Shown here: positions 11,271 to 23,631 of the stretch, in pieces
Layout of the letters: every line of letters starts with the position of its first letter
Numbering within the stretch: position 1 is the first letter of the stretch
Source: Taxillus chinensis
Taxonomy: Eukaryota > Streptophyta > Magnoliopsida > Santalales > Loranthaceae
Length of the DNA: 64,000 bases
Assembly (NCBI GenBank): GCA_023512835.1
Contig: CM042086.1
Coordinates: 159,001 to 223,000, forward strand
Reading direction: 5' to 3'
Program-made: the position numbers and the translations under genes
Notes under the pieces: model-generated
Database searches by the model: none
Told to the model about the DNA's origin: nothing
Seen by the model: the letters and a program-made list of their open reading frames with translations, nothing else

Positions 11271-14200
11271 TCAGGGTTGTTCGTCCTCGAACAGATTAGG
11301 GTAGTGAGCACGCATTTCAGCCTCACGTTACCAAGTCTCTTCCTCCATACCTCGGTGGTTCCACAGTACTCGAACCAATGGAATAGTCTTTCCTCACATC
11401 TGCTTCTCGTGCGTATCCAAAATAAGTATAGGTGCCTCGACAACCGTCAGATCCTCTTCAATATCCAGAGTACTCCAGTCCAACATATGTGTGGGATCTG
11501 GATGATATGCCCGCAACTGGGATACATGGAAGACATTATGCACCCGACTTAAACTGGGAGGTAATGCCAACCTATATGCAACAGGTCCGACCCTACTCAA
11601 TATCTGAAATGGGCCTATGTATCTAGGAGATAACTTAGACCCCCTTCCAAATCGCTTATGTCCCCTCCGTGGGGAAACATGAAGGAATACATGGTCTCCA
11701 ACCAAAAACTCCAACGGTCGGCGTCGGTGATCTGGGAGATAACTTTTGTCTGCTCTGAGCTGTAAGAAGGCGCTATCTAATCAGCTGTACTTTTGCCGTA
11801 GCTTCTTGGACCAATTGAGGTCCCAACATAGCTGCCTCTCCAGCTTCTTCCCAACACAATGGAGACCGACAGGGTCTACCATACAAGGCCTCAAATGGGG
11901 CAATTCTTATGGAAGCCTGGTAGCTGTTATTATAGGCAAACTCTACCAGGGGAAGGCGAGAAGCCCATGATCCTCCAAAATCAAGCACACAGGCTCTCAA
12001 CAAGTCTTTCAGTGTTTGAATAGTCCTCTCCGACTGACCATCAGTCTCGGGGTGATAAGCAGTACTCAAATTAAGTTGTGTCCCCAATGCTTCTTGCAAA
12101 CCACTCCAAAATCGTGAGGTAAACCGTGCATCTCTGTCTGAAATGATAGACACGGGTAGTCCATGCAATCGGACAATTTCATCGACATATAACTGGCTTA
12201 ACGTCCCAATGGAGTCTCGCTCCCAAATAGCCAAGAAATTGGCTGATTTGGTTAATCGATCTACAATGACCCAAATCATGTCTTCCCTCCCTGAAGTAGT
12301 AGGAAGTCCTGTCACAAAGTCCATGGTAATATGTTCCCACTTCCACTCAGCCACAGGCAAAGGCTGCAATTGACCAGCAGGTCATTGGTGCTCTGCCTTC
12401 ACTTGCTGACACATAAGGCACCTGGAAACAAACTCTACTATACTTCTCTTCAGTCCTGGCCACCAGAACTGTGCTCGGACGGCGTGATACATCTTTGTCC
12501 CTCCTGGATGTACCGCCAAACGGGAATGATGAAACTCCCTCATCACATCCTCTCGAAGGAAGGGCGGTACTATCAGGCGCCCCTGAAATCTCAACTCATG
12601 TTAAGCTCCCTCTGTCCACTCTTCTGATATCTCACCGGCCTCTATCTGGGCCCGGATTACTTCACAGTCCACATCCCCCAACTGTCCATCATGGACACGT
12701 TGATACAACTCTGGCATCACAGTGATAGGACACAGGATTGCTTCCCCACTGCTAAGATCAGGTCACACCAAGCATCGCTAACTGTTCCATCATTTTCCAT
12801 TCTCTCATGGAAACCTCACCTTTTCCCTTCCTACTCAGCGCGTTGGCAACTACATTCCCCTTCCCAGGCGTGTAGGAGAGTGTAAAATCAAACATTTGCA
12901 GGTACTCTACCCATCTCCTCTGTCTCAAATTCAGGTCTCTCTGGGTGAAGATATATTGTAGGCTTTTGTGGTCAGTGTATACCACAAATTTCTCCCTTAA
13001 AAGGTAATGTTGCCAAGACTTTAGGGTAAAAATAACTGCTGCTAGCTCCAGGTTGTGCGTCGGGTAATTTTGCTCATGGGACTTCAGCTGTCGCGAGCCA
13101 TATGCTATGACTTTGTGTTCCTGCATCAGGACACACCCCAATCCAACTCGAGATGCATCACAATACACCTCGTATGGCACTCCCTCCTGCGGTAAACTCA
13201 ACACCGGTGCAGTAGTCAGACGAGTCTTCAATTCTGCAAAAGCTTGCTAACACTTGTTTGTCCACTCGAATTTGGCTCCTTTCCGTGTCAGGGCTGTCAT
13301 CGGTGCTGCAAACCGAGAAAACCCTTCCACAAAACGCAGTAATACCCTGCCAGACCCAAGAAACTACGAATTTCGAAAACGTTCGTGGGCCTCTTCCAAG
13401 ATAATACCGACTCAATCTTGGTTTGGTCCACTCTAACTCCTTCAGCGGATACCACATGTCCAAGAAAATGCACCTCTTGCATCTAGAAGTCGCACTTGCT
13501 AAATTTAGCATACAATTGATGATCTCGTAGTGTCTGCAACACCACGGTCAGGTGCTCCTCATGCTCAATTCGTGTCTTAGAGTACACGAGAATGTCGTCA
13601 ATAAATACCATCACGAAGGAATCTAGGTATGGGGCGAATACCTGATTCATCAGATGCATGAACACCACCGGTGCATTCGTGAGCCCAAAAGGCATCACTA
13701 ACCACTCATAGTGTCCATATCTGCACCTGAATGCTGTCTTAGGGATGTCCTCCTTCCTGACCCTCAACTGATGGTATCCCGAACGTAGATCAATCTTTGA
13801 GAACCACCGTGCTCCACTCAGCTGGTCAAATAAATCATCGATCTACGGTAAAGGGTATTTGTTCTTGACCGTCACTTGATTCAGCTTCCGGTAATCAATA
13901 CAGAGTCGTAACGACCCATTCGCCTTCTTAGCAAATAGAACTGGTGCACCCCAAGGTGAGGTACTTGGGCGAATAAAACCTTTATCTCCCAGTTCCTTTA
14001 TTTGCTTTTGAAGCTCCCGCAACTCGACAGGTCCCATCTGGTATGCTACTTGGGAGATGGGTCCCACCCTTGGCAAAAGTTCAATCGTGAACTCAATACT
14101 CCTATTTGGGGGCAATTCCAACAATTCCCCAGGAAACACATCCTGGAAATTTTCAACAACATTTGGCCACACCCTTTTCTCTAAGTTACCTTCCTCCTCA

Positions 14201-14442
14201 AAGGTTAGAGTGGCAAGTCTATGGGTAATATTACCCCATAGCTCCCTCATCGGTCCAGCTCTCCCAGCATTTTTATCTCATTCACCCACTAGGGTACAGG
14301 AAGATCCTGTGGGTGAAATAAACGACACTCGTCGTCTATAACAATCAATCTTAGCCTGAAAGGCCATCAACCAGTCCATCCCCAGAATCAAACTAAAAGT
14401 TCTCATAGGCATCACGTATAAATCAAATGAGAGTTCAACATC
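11271..14442 (-). pseudogene. Chromovirus pol, minus strand
   Basis: From the right: protease end (LILGMDWLMAFQ, near 14370), RT ([11 protein letters not shown]; active site FIDDILVYS near 13590), RNase H ([24 protein letters not shown]), integrase zinc finger (HHSRLAVHPGG, CLMCQQ) and core ([23 protein letters not shown]), then a C-terminal region ([24 protein letters not shown]) and a chromodomain-like end with LFEDEQ, stop at 11271-11273. Stops include 11773 (TAG), 12382 (TGA), 13483 (TAG) and 13843. Frameshifts fall near 13250-13330, 12600-12760 and 11715-11770. Confidence 0.9.
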
Positions 14443-15920
14443 AAGCAGTGCAGGGTATGCTGAGTGTGGTTATAGTAGTGCCTGAGTTGAGGCGTCAGGT
14501 TATTGAAGGTCAGTTGGGGGATGTTGAGTATGATGTCCTCCAGGATCAGATTCAGACCGCCGTACTTTCAACGGATTGGACAGAGGATTCCGGCCATGTG
14601 TTACGCTATCGAGGTCGGTTGATTGTTCCATCTCCTCTCCGGGAGGCAGTTTTACGGGAATTTCATCACTCTCGTTTGGCTGTCCACCCTGGAGGAACGA
14701 AGATGTATCATGCTGTTCGGCAACAGTTCTGGTGGTCGGGCCTTAAGAAGGCTGTTACGGAGTTTGTTCGACGATGCTTGACATGCCAGCAGGTCAAAGC
14801 CGAGCATTTGCGGTCTGTCAGTGAGTTGCAGTCGTTACCTATGCCGGAGTGGAAGTGAGACCATGTGACTATGGACTTTGTCACAGGGCTTCCTCGTTCT
14901 AGAGGCCATGATACTATTTGGGTTGTTGTAGACCGTTTGACGAAATCTGCCCACTTTATTCCTATTCGTGAGACCGATCCAGTCCGGACCTTGGGACAGT
15001 GTTATGTCGATGTGGTGGTACCATTGCATGGTGTGCCGTTATCGATCGTTTCTGATAGGGATGCTCGGTTCACTTCGCAGTTCTGGTAGCAGCTACAGCG
15101 TGCTTTGGGCACCCGAGTGAATTTGAGTACAACTTACCACCCTCAGACAGATGGCCAGTCCGAGCGCACTATTCAGATCCTAAAGGACATGCTCCATGCT
15201 TGTGTGTTGGATTTTGGTGGTTGTTGGGAGGCTCACCTTCCCTTGGTGGAGTTCTCCTACAACAACAGCTATCAGGCTACGATAGAGATGGCGCCATATG
15301 AGGCATTGTATGGGCGACCGTGTTGCTCCCCTTTGTGTTGGGCCCAGGCAGGAGAGGCAGTTATTTTAGGTCCTGATATGGTCCAGAAGACTATCGAGTT
15401 GGTTCAGCTGATCCGACAGCGGATCTTGACAGCCCAGAGTCGACAGAAGTCATATGCTGACAGGCGGCGGCGACCACTTCAATTCGTCGTAGGGGATCGC
15501 GTCTTCTTGCGAATCTTGCCACGGCGGGGGCACAGGCATTTTGGGCGAGGGTCCAAACTCTCACCTCGATTTGTGGGTCCTTTTCCTATTATTGCTGTTG
15601 TGGGACCGGTTGCCTATCAATTAGAGTTACCACCCGAGTTGGCTCGTGTTCATGATGTTTTCCATGTCTCCCAGTTGCGAAGATATTACCCGGATCCTTC
15701 CCATGTGCTTGATTGGCGTGAGATAGAGCTAGCTGATGATGGTTCCGTTGTAGAGGCACCAGTTCAGATTTTAGACCGTCGGCAGCAAGTCTTGTGGGGC
15801 AAGACAATTCCGTTGGTTCGCGTTTTGTGGCATCACCGCAACATGGAGGAGCAGACCTGGGAGCGCGAGAGTCAGATGCGTGTTCTTCACCCCGAGTTGT
15901 TTGAGGATGAACAGTCCTGA
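14443..15920 (+). pseudogene. Chromovirus integrase and chromodomain region
   Basis: A single frame has the HHCC finger (HHSRLAVHPGGTKMYHAV, CLTCQQ), core residues in [15 protein letters not shown] and GQSERTIQ, then [26 protein letters not shown] and a divergent chromodomain (QVLWGKTIPLVRVLW, MEEQTWERES) ending LFEDEQS at 15920. Two in-frame stops interrupt it: TGA at 14856, one G-to-A change from TGG, and TAG at 15087, one C-to-T change from CAG. No frameshift is seen, so decay is recent or mild. Confidence 0.92.
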
Positions 15921-16109
15921 GGTGGGGAGGATATCAAGATCCTTACCGTGCGTTGAGGTATTTGACCTTGTTGCTTTTGTTTAGTTAACATGTTGTCTTT
16001 GTTTATTGTTTGATGAGTCATTGATTATTTTGTTTGTGGGTGTCATTTAGTTTATCTTGTTTGAGATAGCTTGTCTTTTCGGGGACAAAAAGTCCTAAGG
16101 TGGGGAAGA
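15921..16109 (+). other. Chromovirus 3' UTR with duplicated PPT module
   Basis: Immediately after the stop lies GGTGGGGAGGAT followed by ATCAAGATCC. About 175 bp later lies a hairpin-like CTTTTCGGGGACAAAAAG (16075-16092), then AAGGTGGGGAAGA and the LTR start TGTAAAGACCC. The first copy looks like a duplicate of the true PPT and LTR border. Confidence 0.65.
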
Positions 16110-18277
16110 TGTAAAGACCCGTACCTGTGTGAGATTGGAAGTTAGGCTCGAATAGAGTTTGGAAATATTTATTCGATAGCGTGGCCTTAGTTTTGATATT
16201 TTAGGGGAATTGTTATTAATGTTGATATGAGTTCATTATTTGATGTAATTATGATTATGAGAATCGTTATAATTATATATATAATGTTATAATATTCATG
16301 TTATTAATAGAATTAATTATGTATTTGTTGTTATTAACATTATTACTAATCCTATTATTAGTAATATTATTATTAATTATTATTATATTTATTGTTATCG
16401 GATTATTATTATTAATCAGTTATTATTACTATTATTATTATTATAAGGTAGTATAAATATGGGAACTAGGGCGGAAACCCTATTTTTGGCTGTGCGTGCG
16501 CGAGTGTTGCAGGAGGAGCACAGGTTTGAAGCAGCTGTGTTCTTGATTGTTTCTGAAGTTTGAATCTCCAGGTAGATGACTTTTGATTCCACTTTTTGTA
16601 TGAACGCAAAATTTGAGGGTTAGGTTGAAGCTACTTGCATATATATGTGTTTATACGTATATAAATATATGAATTTATATATATTGGTGAATAACAAAAC
16701 GACGACTGGACATGGAAGGAGGACGCGATGGTGCCACCGCCATCCTTGTAGACTGCGATGTCAGAGCTCGCCGGATGCCAGCCTGGAGAGGACGGATCTG
16801 CGGCGGCCGTATTTGAGTCGATGGTGTGTCGTGCGCTAGCGAGGAGAACGGTGTGAGCGTTGCTCACCGGCGGGGTGATTGTGCGCCGAGGATGGAGACG
16901 GGGACGGCGGGGTCCCTGCATGCCAGAGAGAGAGAGATCGGGTAACGACGCCGTCGTCCCGCAGTCGCCGTAGTTCCTGCATGCCTGAGTGAGAGAGATC
17001 GGGCAGACGGTCGTTCCGTGGACGCCGTCTCCCTGCACGCCGAGAGAGAGAGAAGTGTGGAGGGGTGGCGGCATCTGTGCCACCCCTGGCTCGTCAACCC
17101 TAGTGGGCTGACGGGTGGACTGGCCCACTCGTTGGGCTAGTCTTGTGGGTTGTTTAATTAGGTAAGTAAATAAGTAAATAAACAAAATAGGTTAGAGACC
17201 AAATATATATATATATATGTATATATATGTAGTTCTTTGTTTTACTTGGCATTTGAATATTAATTGTAACTGAATATTAATGGTGTAATTATAATTGCAT
17301 AACTAAAATATTTCTATGCTGTATTTGGAATTTAAATTATTAACTGTTTAGTGAATTCGTAAAAAAAAAATGAACATACACATATACGTATACGAATAAC
17401 CACTGTGGCTTTGTATTAATTGGATTGGTGATTTAAATGTTTGTAGTGTTGTTGTACTAAGTTCTGACTCTTGGAAATCTTGTCTATTGATTATGAGTGT
17501 GAATCTTGTGTTTAATTGATGTCGATTAATTGTGGGTGTGGATAATTGTTGTTGAATTGATTGGGTTAACTGTGGGTCCCACATAGGGCTGGCAAGATGC
17601 TGCAGGTCCCTTATGTGGCTGGTAACCCAGGTCCCATATGTGACAGGTTGTCGTTAAGGACACCACAGGTCCCACAAATGGCTGACTAGTAGTGTTGAAT
17701 TCCTGGAGTTGGTAGCGTGAATTCCGTGGGTGGATGAAAGGCCAATGTGAACCTCTAATAATGAAAATGTGTTATGATGTCTTGAATATTTAATTGTGAT
17801 GGAATGTGACACTACACTAGCACAAGCATACACTAATCATACTGACTTAGGAATTCATGTAATAGGGTACTAAAGATGGAAATCACCTACTGGGCACTCG
17901 TGCTCACCCTACTTCATTTTATGATTTCTACAGGTTGTAGAGGATAGCCGTCGGAGCCATAGCAGAGCTGTTGGGACATCTTTATGTAGGCTTCATTTGT
18001 GGACTTATTCTTTACCTTTGATTATTTGGTCATTTCTTTTTTTTCCGGACTTGGGTCCGTGATAGTTGTACAAACTTGATTAGATGGACTACAGTAATAT
18101 TATTTGCAGATATTTATTAATGACTTGTATGTTGCATTGGATTATTCTAAAGTACAATGCTACCCCCGTTGTAGTATTGTGCATGGTTGGATCAGACACC
18201 AACCCCTCGACCCCTGGAGTGGGCGTGGGGAAGTCGCACTTCTAGTTCTGTGGGCTTCAGAATTTAGGGGTGTGACA
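16110..18277 (+). mobile_element. 3' LTR of the plus-strand chromovirus (2168 bp)
   Basis: It starts TGTAAAGACCC and ends GGGTGTGACA, the usual ends of Tekay/Del LTRs. Inside are an ATT-rich block (16255-16445) and a G/C-rich stretch (16480-17100). Open frames at 16631-17185 in the GC-rich part show no known domain. Confidence 0.82.
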
Positions 18278-18331
18278 GGATCACCTTGGAAGGAGGAAAA
18301 TACTTAGACATAACTTAGTCTGCACCTCTTC

Positions 18332-18874
18332 CTAAGTGTTGATAGTACCAGCCGGTAGGCTATTGAACCATCCAAGAGCTCTATCCCTTAAGGAAAAGGG
18401 AAAAAGTTTTAACTTTATTGCTTCCTCCGACATATTGTTGAGCTTTATTGTGTCACACATCTGAAAGAACCTCATCAAGTGCTGATGTGGATCATCCACT
18501 GCTGTTCCTCCAAATGCATTATTGCTCACCATATTGATCAATGCCGGTTTCAGCTCAAAACTATTTGCTTGGACTCTTGCTTGCTTAATCTTAGAGTAAT
18601 GATCCGACATAGTCGCCCTTGCATAGTCCAAAAAGGTCCTGGGCCTAAATCTATTACCCTCATCTTCTAGATATTGGCCATTATAATTGGCCCCTTCTTG
18701 TTGTACACTGTCATTAGGTCTTGTATCCTCCATAATGTCTAGAACTGTATCCTCTAAACCTTGCAGTGCTTCTTCATCTTGCCTCGCTGCTTCCCTAGCT
18801 GCCCTACGATGATCTCTAATTATCCATTCAGGTTCTGGATTAAATGGCACAAGTTCCCTTCGTCGCATACACAA
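18332..18874 (-). pseudogene. Athila gag, N-terminal part
   Basis: About 180 residues on the minus strand. They have an acidic-basic N-terminus, a tract rich in D/E/Q, and the gag core (FELKPALINMVSNNAFGG, DDPHQHLMRFFQMCDTIKLN, IKLKLFPFSLRDRALGWFN). The core matches the retrotransposon gag pattern of Athila. The frame stops at 18332, about 55 bp before the truncation at 18277, so the nucleocapsid is absent. The start codon at 18872-18874 lies about 190 bp after the PBS. Confidence 0.85.
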
Positions 18875-19063
18875 CTGAGAATTTTCTCAAACACCTAGTG
18901 AACGTTCCTGTAAAACAACAAGAACACACCCAGCAGCTCTGAACAATATAAAATAAATAAATAAATAACACAAAACAATAGAAAATAAAAGACAGAATTA
19001 AACACCAAGATCAGAATTCAAACAATTTCACTTAATGTTGATTTTAAAAACTAGTTAATCGTT

Positions 19064-19087
19064 GAATCCCTAGCAACAGCACCAATT
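19064..19087 (-). promoter_or_regulatory. Athila primer-binding site
   Basis: On the minus strand, TTGGTGCTGTTGCTAGGGATT follows the LTR end at once. It resembles the Athila site (TGGCGCCGTTGCCGGGGA), with the differences being C-to-T or G-to-A changes. Confidence 0.75.
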
Positions 19088-20245
19088 TGATAGATAGATT
19101 TTTAGCATCCCTAAAAGAGCTAGCTAATGCCGTAAAATCTCTCTTCAAGATAATAAATTCCCTAAGTTTGCACTAAAGGAATAGCAGCAAGCAAGGGGTC
19201 GAACCCATAGGGATTAGCCTAGTTTTCTAGTTTTCAAATCAAATCACCCAACTATTCTTGTTCTATAAAATGTCTTGGCAAAAAGTTCTCTTTTAAAGCT
19301 AAAGATCTAATTTTTATTTGGTTCTCTGAATAATCAAAGACAGCAGAATTGATTTTAAGGTTAAAACTTAAAGATTAAAGGCATCTAGGGTCACAATTTC
19401 ACCCCCTTACGCTGTTTCTACTGATTTTAAGGTTCTTGGGGTTATTTAAATGATAGCATGCTATACATGAGCAAAGGTACTGCGAATGGTCATTGACAGA
19501 CCATCTAAGCGTTGTATGCCTGAATGGTCATCATGGCAGCAACAAACAAAAACGTGCCCCACGTGAAGCTCTCTCTCTCTCTCTCTCCAAAAACGTGCCC
19601 CCCTAGATATGTTGCGCAAGATGTGTCTCTTTTGTGGATGTGCTGCCCTCTATTTATAGAGGAGGCTGTTGTGTAATATGTGCCCTAGCCCATGGGCTTG
19701 CCAACTGTCGTCACTTATCAAAATGATGTAGTTTTGATAAGTGGCGGCGATTTTACCTTTCAGCCAAAATACAACTCAAACTAAGCACAATATGGACAAG
19801 GCTCTTTAGGAAAATATCATCAGCATACAAAAATAAAGGTCCCCGTGCAAAAATATTGCTGCACGCGACAATGCCATGTCACGTGCAAGCTCCAAATGAT
19901 CTGAAATTCATCCCCAAGCTTCCTTGCATCATGTAGAAGGCTCCCATGCAATAATATGCCTGCACGTGACAATGCCATTGTCACGTGCACATCAAAAACG
20001 CCTCCTTTTGAGCTCATCTTTTGTCGTAAGTCCCGTCATCAATATACAAAGCGTTCTAGCTGATGTGTATGAGAAGAAATCACTTAAAAACCTGCCAAAA
20101 CAACTCAAGAACACATATATACAGGCAATAGTATCTTTCTAAGGGTTAGAGCAAATATATATGAAATATAGTGCAATTAAGCTATAATTATGCTCTTAAT
20201 TACCCTAAATATACAGTAGAATAACGGCATAAATGCACGTTATCA
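19088..20245 (-). mobile_element. Athila 5' LTR (1158 bp)
   Basis: On the minus strand it starts TGATAACGTGCATTTATG and ends ATCTATCTATCA. A related solo LTR sits at 22048-23605. It contains a TATA box, one palindrome and a CT microsatellite (19570-19586). Confidence 0.85.
19650..19738 (-). promoter_or_regulatory. Athila LTR promoter with palindrome
   Basis: TATA box CTATAAATAG (19650-19659, minus strand). A palindrome with arms ATCAAAAC/ATTTTGAT lies at 19717-19738, 57 bp upstream. It is the same module as in chromovirus-like LTRs, but at wider spacing and in one copy. Confidence 0.6.
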
Positions 20246-20789
20246 ACTACTTAGCTTGTCGTCGCTAGATTCTTGCAAATTGAGTCTCTATTTCTTCGAG
20301 TCTACGACTCTACGGCTCAGACTTTTCAGCTACGACTCTGCCAAAACAGTCTACCGTTCTTGGTCTTATTTATGGGCTGACAATTCCTTTTGTTAACTGC
20401 CTACGACTCTTCAAGTCTTACTTATAATTTCTTTTGTCAATCTATGTTGAGAAACTTAGACTCTTTGACCTTCGACCTTCGAGTTTGTAGGTCTCTATAC
20501 GTTTTGTAGCTGACAGATTCTGTATGTGACTTCGACTCTTCGAACCTATGAGTTTACAAGTCTACATATCAACCAATGTTCTATCAGATTCATTAGGCCA
20601 TCTTTGGGGACTCTTCAGTTTCACATTCTATGGGTCTTCGAGTCAGTTGATGTTCTATCACTTTCTGTCTACAACTCTTCGAGTCGTTAGCTATTATGCT
20701 CAGTGATAGTTTTCTTTTCTTTGAACTTCGACTCTACGACCCTAATACCTTTGCATCTTCGAGTCTCCAGACTTAGACTATACCCAACA
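20246..20789 (-). mobile_element. Fragment of a copia-type LTR with TACGACTC repeats
   Basis: It ends ACTATACCCAACA at 20789 and matches the end of the solo LTR at 51744-53780 (shared GAGTCTCCAGACTTAGACTAT). The rest is filled with CTACGACTC/TTCGAGTC motifs. Its other end is lost at the Athila LTR border. Confidence 0.65.
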
Positions 20790-21378
20790 CTCCTCACCTC
20801 TACTAACTATCCTAAACAGTCCTCACTAACTCCCACCAACTACGGGACCCACCCCAACTAAAAATGGGTGACAAACTCTTGGCTTCTCAAGCACTTGAAT
20901 GCTCTCAAATCTTGTGACCTCTGGTCACCAATCACATCGTGCCATGCAACACATGCATAACACCCTGCTCACTATCTGAGCCATACCTATCCCTACCATA
21001 AAAATCAACAACCTTAGACATTCCTCCTAAGCGCCAGTATGCCACAAATGAACAAGCACCACGAGCACAAATAGCCCTCGGAAAACACCCCATAGGGTCA
21101 AACCATTCGACATGTAGGTCAAGAACACATCATAAGGGTACATATACCATTATCACACATATACACATAGCATCTCAAACATGAACAGAGCATAACCACC
21201 CATGGGGGCACACCACCAAAGTGCAACACTCGGATATCATAGCCACACGCTACCATGGCAACACTCATATATGAGTTCACACATAAGCACAGGAAATCTT
21301 TAGTGCACTATATGCACACAAGCATATCACTACACCCATATCCCATAGGTTCACTAGACCTATGCTCTGATACCAACT
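20790..21378 (-). other. Leader region of a minus-strand chromovirus
   Basis: This lies between the LTR fragment and a PBS and reads as the untranslated start of the element whose 5' LTR begins at 21379. It has no open frame of note. It is cut at its left by the inserted LTR fragment. Confidence 0.55.
21365..21376 (-). promoter_or_regulatory. PBS for initiator tRNA-Met
   Basis: TGGTATCAGAGC on the minus strand, two bases from the LTR end GTGACA. This is the usual chromovirus primer site. Confidence 0.85.
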
Positions 21379-21795
21379 TGTCACGGCCCTCGATTCCAGG
21401 AACCTAGAACTGGGAACATGACTTCCCCTTGCCCGCACCCGAAAGGGTCAAGGGGTTGGTGACAAGCACCGAAAGAGACAAAACCACGGGTGCTATCTCA
21501 CTCACTAACTTGTACAATCACACTACACGAGTAATCTTGTACACCACCAGCAAACCACATCATCCATACAGTATATCAGAAGATAGATATATAAGCAAAC
21601 ATGCACATTGCACCTCAGAGTACGAACAGGCAAAGTCCTTCGGGAAGGAAAGCCTCCGCTAGCCTCAATAACACCTGAAGGGCAAACAACAACAACAAAC
21701 AACCACAAAAAAAACAAACAGTAAGGATAAGCCATAAGCACAACAGGTAAATTATAACTCTACACCCGACCATGCAATACATGTTTAATGCACAA

Positions 21796-21992
21796 TATAA
21801 CAGCCCAAGTCCCTCGTAGCACGATATTGTCCGGTTCAGGGCCCAAGCCCAATCCCTAGTTTTGTTCCTGGCAGTGCCACATAGGCACCCTAAAAGGCCT
21901 CGTGCTAGGAGAGGTCTCCACGCCCTCTTAAGAAGCAGGCTTTGTTCTCCTCCCCAGCCGATGTGGGACTTGCAAAGTCCTCAAACTTTACA
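21796..21992 (-). mobile_element. TRIM 3' LTR (197 bp)
   Basis: On the minus strand it runs from TGTAAAGTTTGAGG to CTTGGGCTGTTATA. The final TA in place of CA is a transition. It is followed inward (to the right) by the internal stretch CCAGCCCCCTTAG. Confidence 0.75.
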
Positions 21993-22047
21993 ATCCAGCC
22001 CCCTTAGAAAGTCCCACGTGCCCATGGGACTATGGCACACCGACTTG

Positions 22048-23605
22048 TGATAACGTGCATTTATGTCGTTATCCTTGTACATATTTTAGACAGTAAAGAG
22101 CATGTTTTGAGCCTAATTTGCTCCATTAATGCATAGATAATTGCTCTAACACCTAGGAAGAGACTATTTGCATATATATATGTGTGTGTTTTGGAGTTGT
22201 TTTGGCAGGTTTTTAGGTATTTTATTCTCAAACAAATTAGCCAAATTAGTTTATGGACCAAAAAGGGAGCTTTTGGCAAAAGAGGGCAGCCTAGGGAGGC
22301 AAAATGGCATGTGCACGTGACAATGGCCATTGTCGTGGGAAGGCTGATATTCAAGCCCTGTCTTTTATATGATGACACAAAGCTTGGGGCAAAATTTCAA
22401 GGCATTTGGAGCTGCTCGTGATATCACCATATCACGGGCATTGTCACAGGCATGGATATTTGTGCACAGTTCAGTGTGTTTTGTCATTCTGATCATTTTT
22501 CCCTTCTGGAGTTTAGCCTAATTTTGCTTGGTTTGAGCTGTATTTGGATTTTAAGTTGAATTTTGGTTCACTAAGTAAAACTGCGTAGTTTTGATTAAGA
22601 GGTGACAGCTGTGGGTTAGGTAAACTCCTTAGCCTGTCCAGCAGCCCTATATAAAGGGGGAAACACATCTTTTCTATAGGATTGAACATCTGGGAGGAGC
22701 AAGGGTTCTTCCTCCACCTTGGAGGAGAGGAGAGTAAGGCTGACGCCTGGAGAAAGGATTTGAAGGGCAGAATGTGTTCCGCAAGAGCTGGACTTGAAGA
22801 GATCAAGCACTGGTGCATACTCTGGAGATTAGGGCTGGAGACGGTGACCATCTATCCCCCCCTTCTGTTCATGGGTTTGTGGATTATTAATGAGATTATT
22901 TTGATTATTATGAGTGTGTAATTCTCTTTTCTAGGGGAGCAATGTAGCCCCCTTTTACTGTTGTGACGATTTTATGAATTCTGGGTTTGGTATTTGATAA
23001 TTTCATGTTTTTATGAATGTGTTCTTCAACTTTTAATATCTAGGGTGTACACCCGGGTTTTCTTAGCCCTAGTGTGGGGTAGACATGAGATTCATGACAC
23101 GCTTATGATTGGTGTGACCATTATCCACTTGTATGTGTGATATATTGGCTGTGTATGCCGATGCTATGATGACCATTCAAGCAGTCAGCACTTAGAAGGT
23201 CTGGCAATGACTATTTGTAGTGCCTTGGTTAATATATAGCATGATGCCATCAAAACAACTCCAAAGAACTATAAAATCAGTAGCAGCAGTACAGGGAGGT
23301 GAACTTGTGACCCTAGAAACTCAATCCCTTAGTATCAATTCTGAATTTCTACTGTCTAAAACTTACAAAAAACAAAACAAAAATTAGTTCTTAGTTTAAA
23401 AGTTTACTAGTTTACCAAAACAATTTAGAAAGCATTAGTAAATCAGTGGTTTGATCAGACTTTTATCCAAGCAATCTCTGTGGGTTCGACCCATTACTTG
23501 CTACTACATTGTGGAAAGCGTCTAGGGATTAAAAATATTGTTTGGTATGGATTTAAATGACATTAGCTAAACTCTGTTAGAGGGAGGTTAAAAATCTGTC
23601 TGTCA
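22048..23605 (+). mobile_element. Athila-type solo LTR (1558 bp) inside the TRIM
   Basis: It starts TGATAACGTGCATTTATG and ends AAAATCTGTCTGTCA, like the Athila LTR at 19088-20245 but longer. Flanks are ACTTG (22043-22047) and ACCCG (23606-23610), a 5-bp duplication with two C-to-T changes. It interrupts the TRIM internal region and has no PBS or coding part. The ORF at 22682-22921 lies in the LTR and shows no domain. Confidence 0.85.
22574..22656 (+). promoter_or_regulatory. Promoter of the Athila solo LTR
   Basis: A decayed palindrome (22574-22595, right arm GTTTTGAT intact) lies about 50 bp upstream of the TATA box CTATATAAAG (22647-22656). Confidence 0.5.
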
Positions 23606-23617
23606 ACCCGGTCCCCA

Positions 23618-23629
23618 GCTTTGATACCA
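23618..23629 (-). promoter_or_regulatory. TRIM primer-binding site
   Basis: TGGTATCAAAGC on the minus strand, one change from the tRNA-Met site, two bases from the LTR end GTTACA at 23632. Confidence 0.75.
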
Positions 23630-23631
23630 TC

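Larger units (their letters stand above)
10547..14442 (-). mobile_element. Chromovirus (Tekay/Del type) 3' half, minus strand
   Basis: Reading leftward: end of protease, RT, RNase H, integrase, chromodomain-type end, 3' UTR, PPT, LTR. gag, PBS and the 5' LTR are missing. The right end at about 14442 abuts another chromovirus in opposite orientation. The left end is approximate. Confidence 0.8.
14443..18277 (+). mobile_element. Chromovirus (Tekay/Del type) 3' end, plus strand
   Basis: It holds the RNase H-integrase linker, integrase, chromodomain-type C-terminus, 3' UTR, PPT and a complete 3' LTR. It is joined head to head with the preceding element at about 14442. The right flank (GGATC at 18278) cannot be tested for a duplication because the 5' end is gone. 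Confidence 0.82.
18278..20245 (-). mobile_element. Athila-type Ty3/gypsy element, 5' end only
   Basis: Reading leftward from 20245: 5' LTR, PBS and the start of gag. Everything beyond gag is cut off where the chromoviral LTR ends at 18277. Confidence 0.82.
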
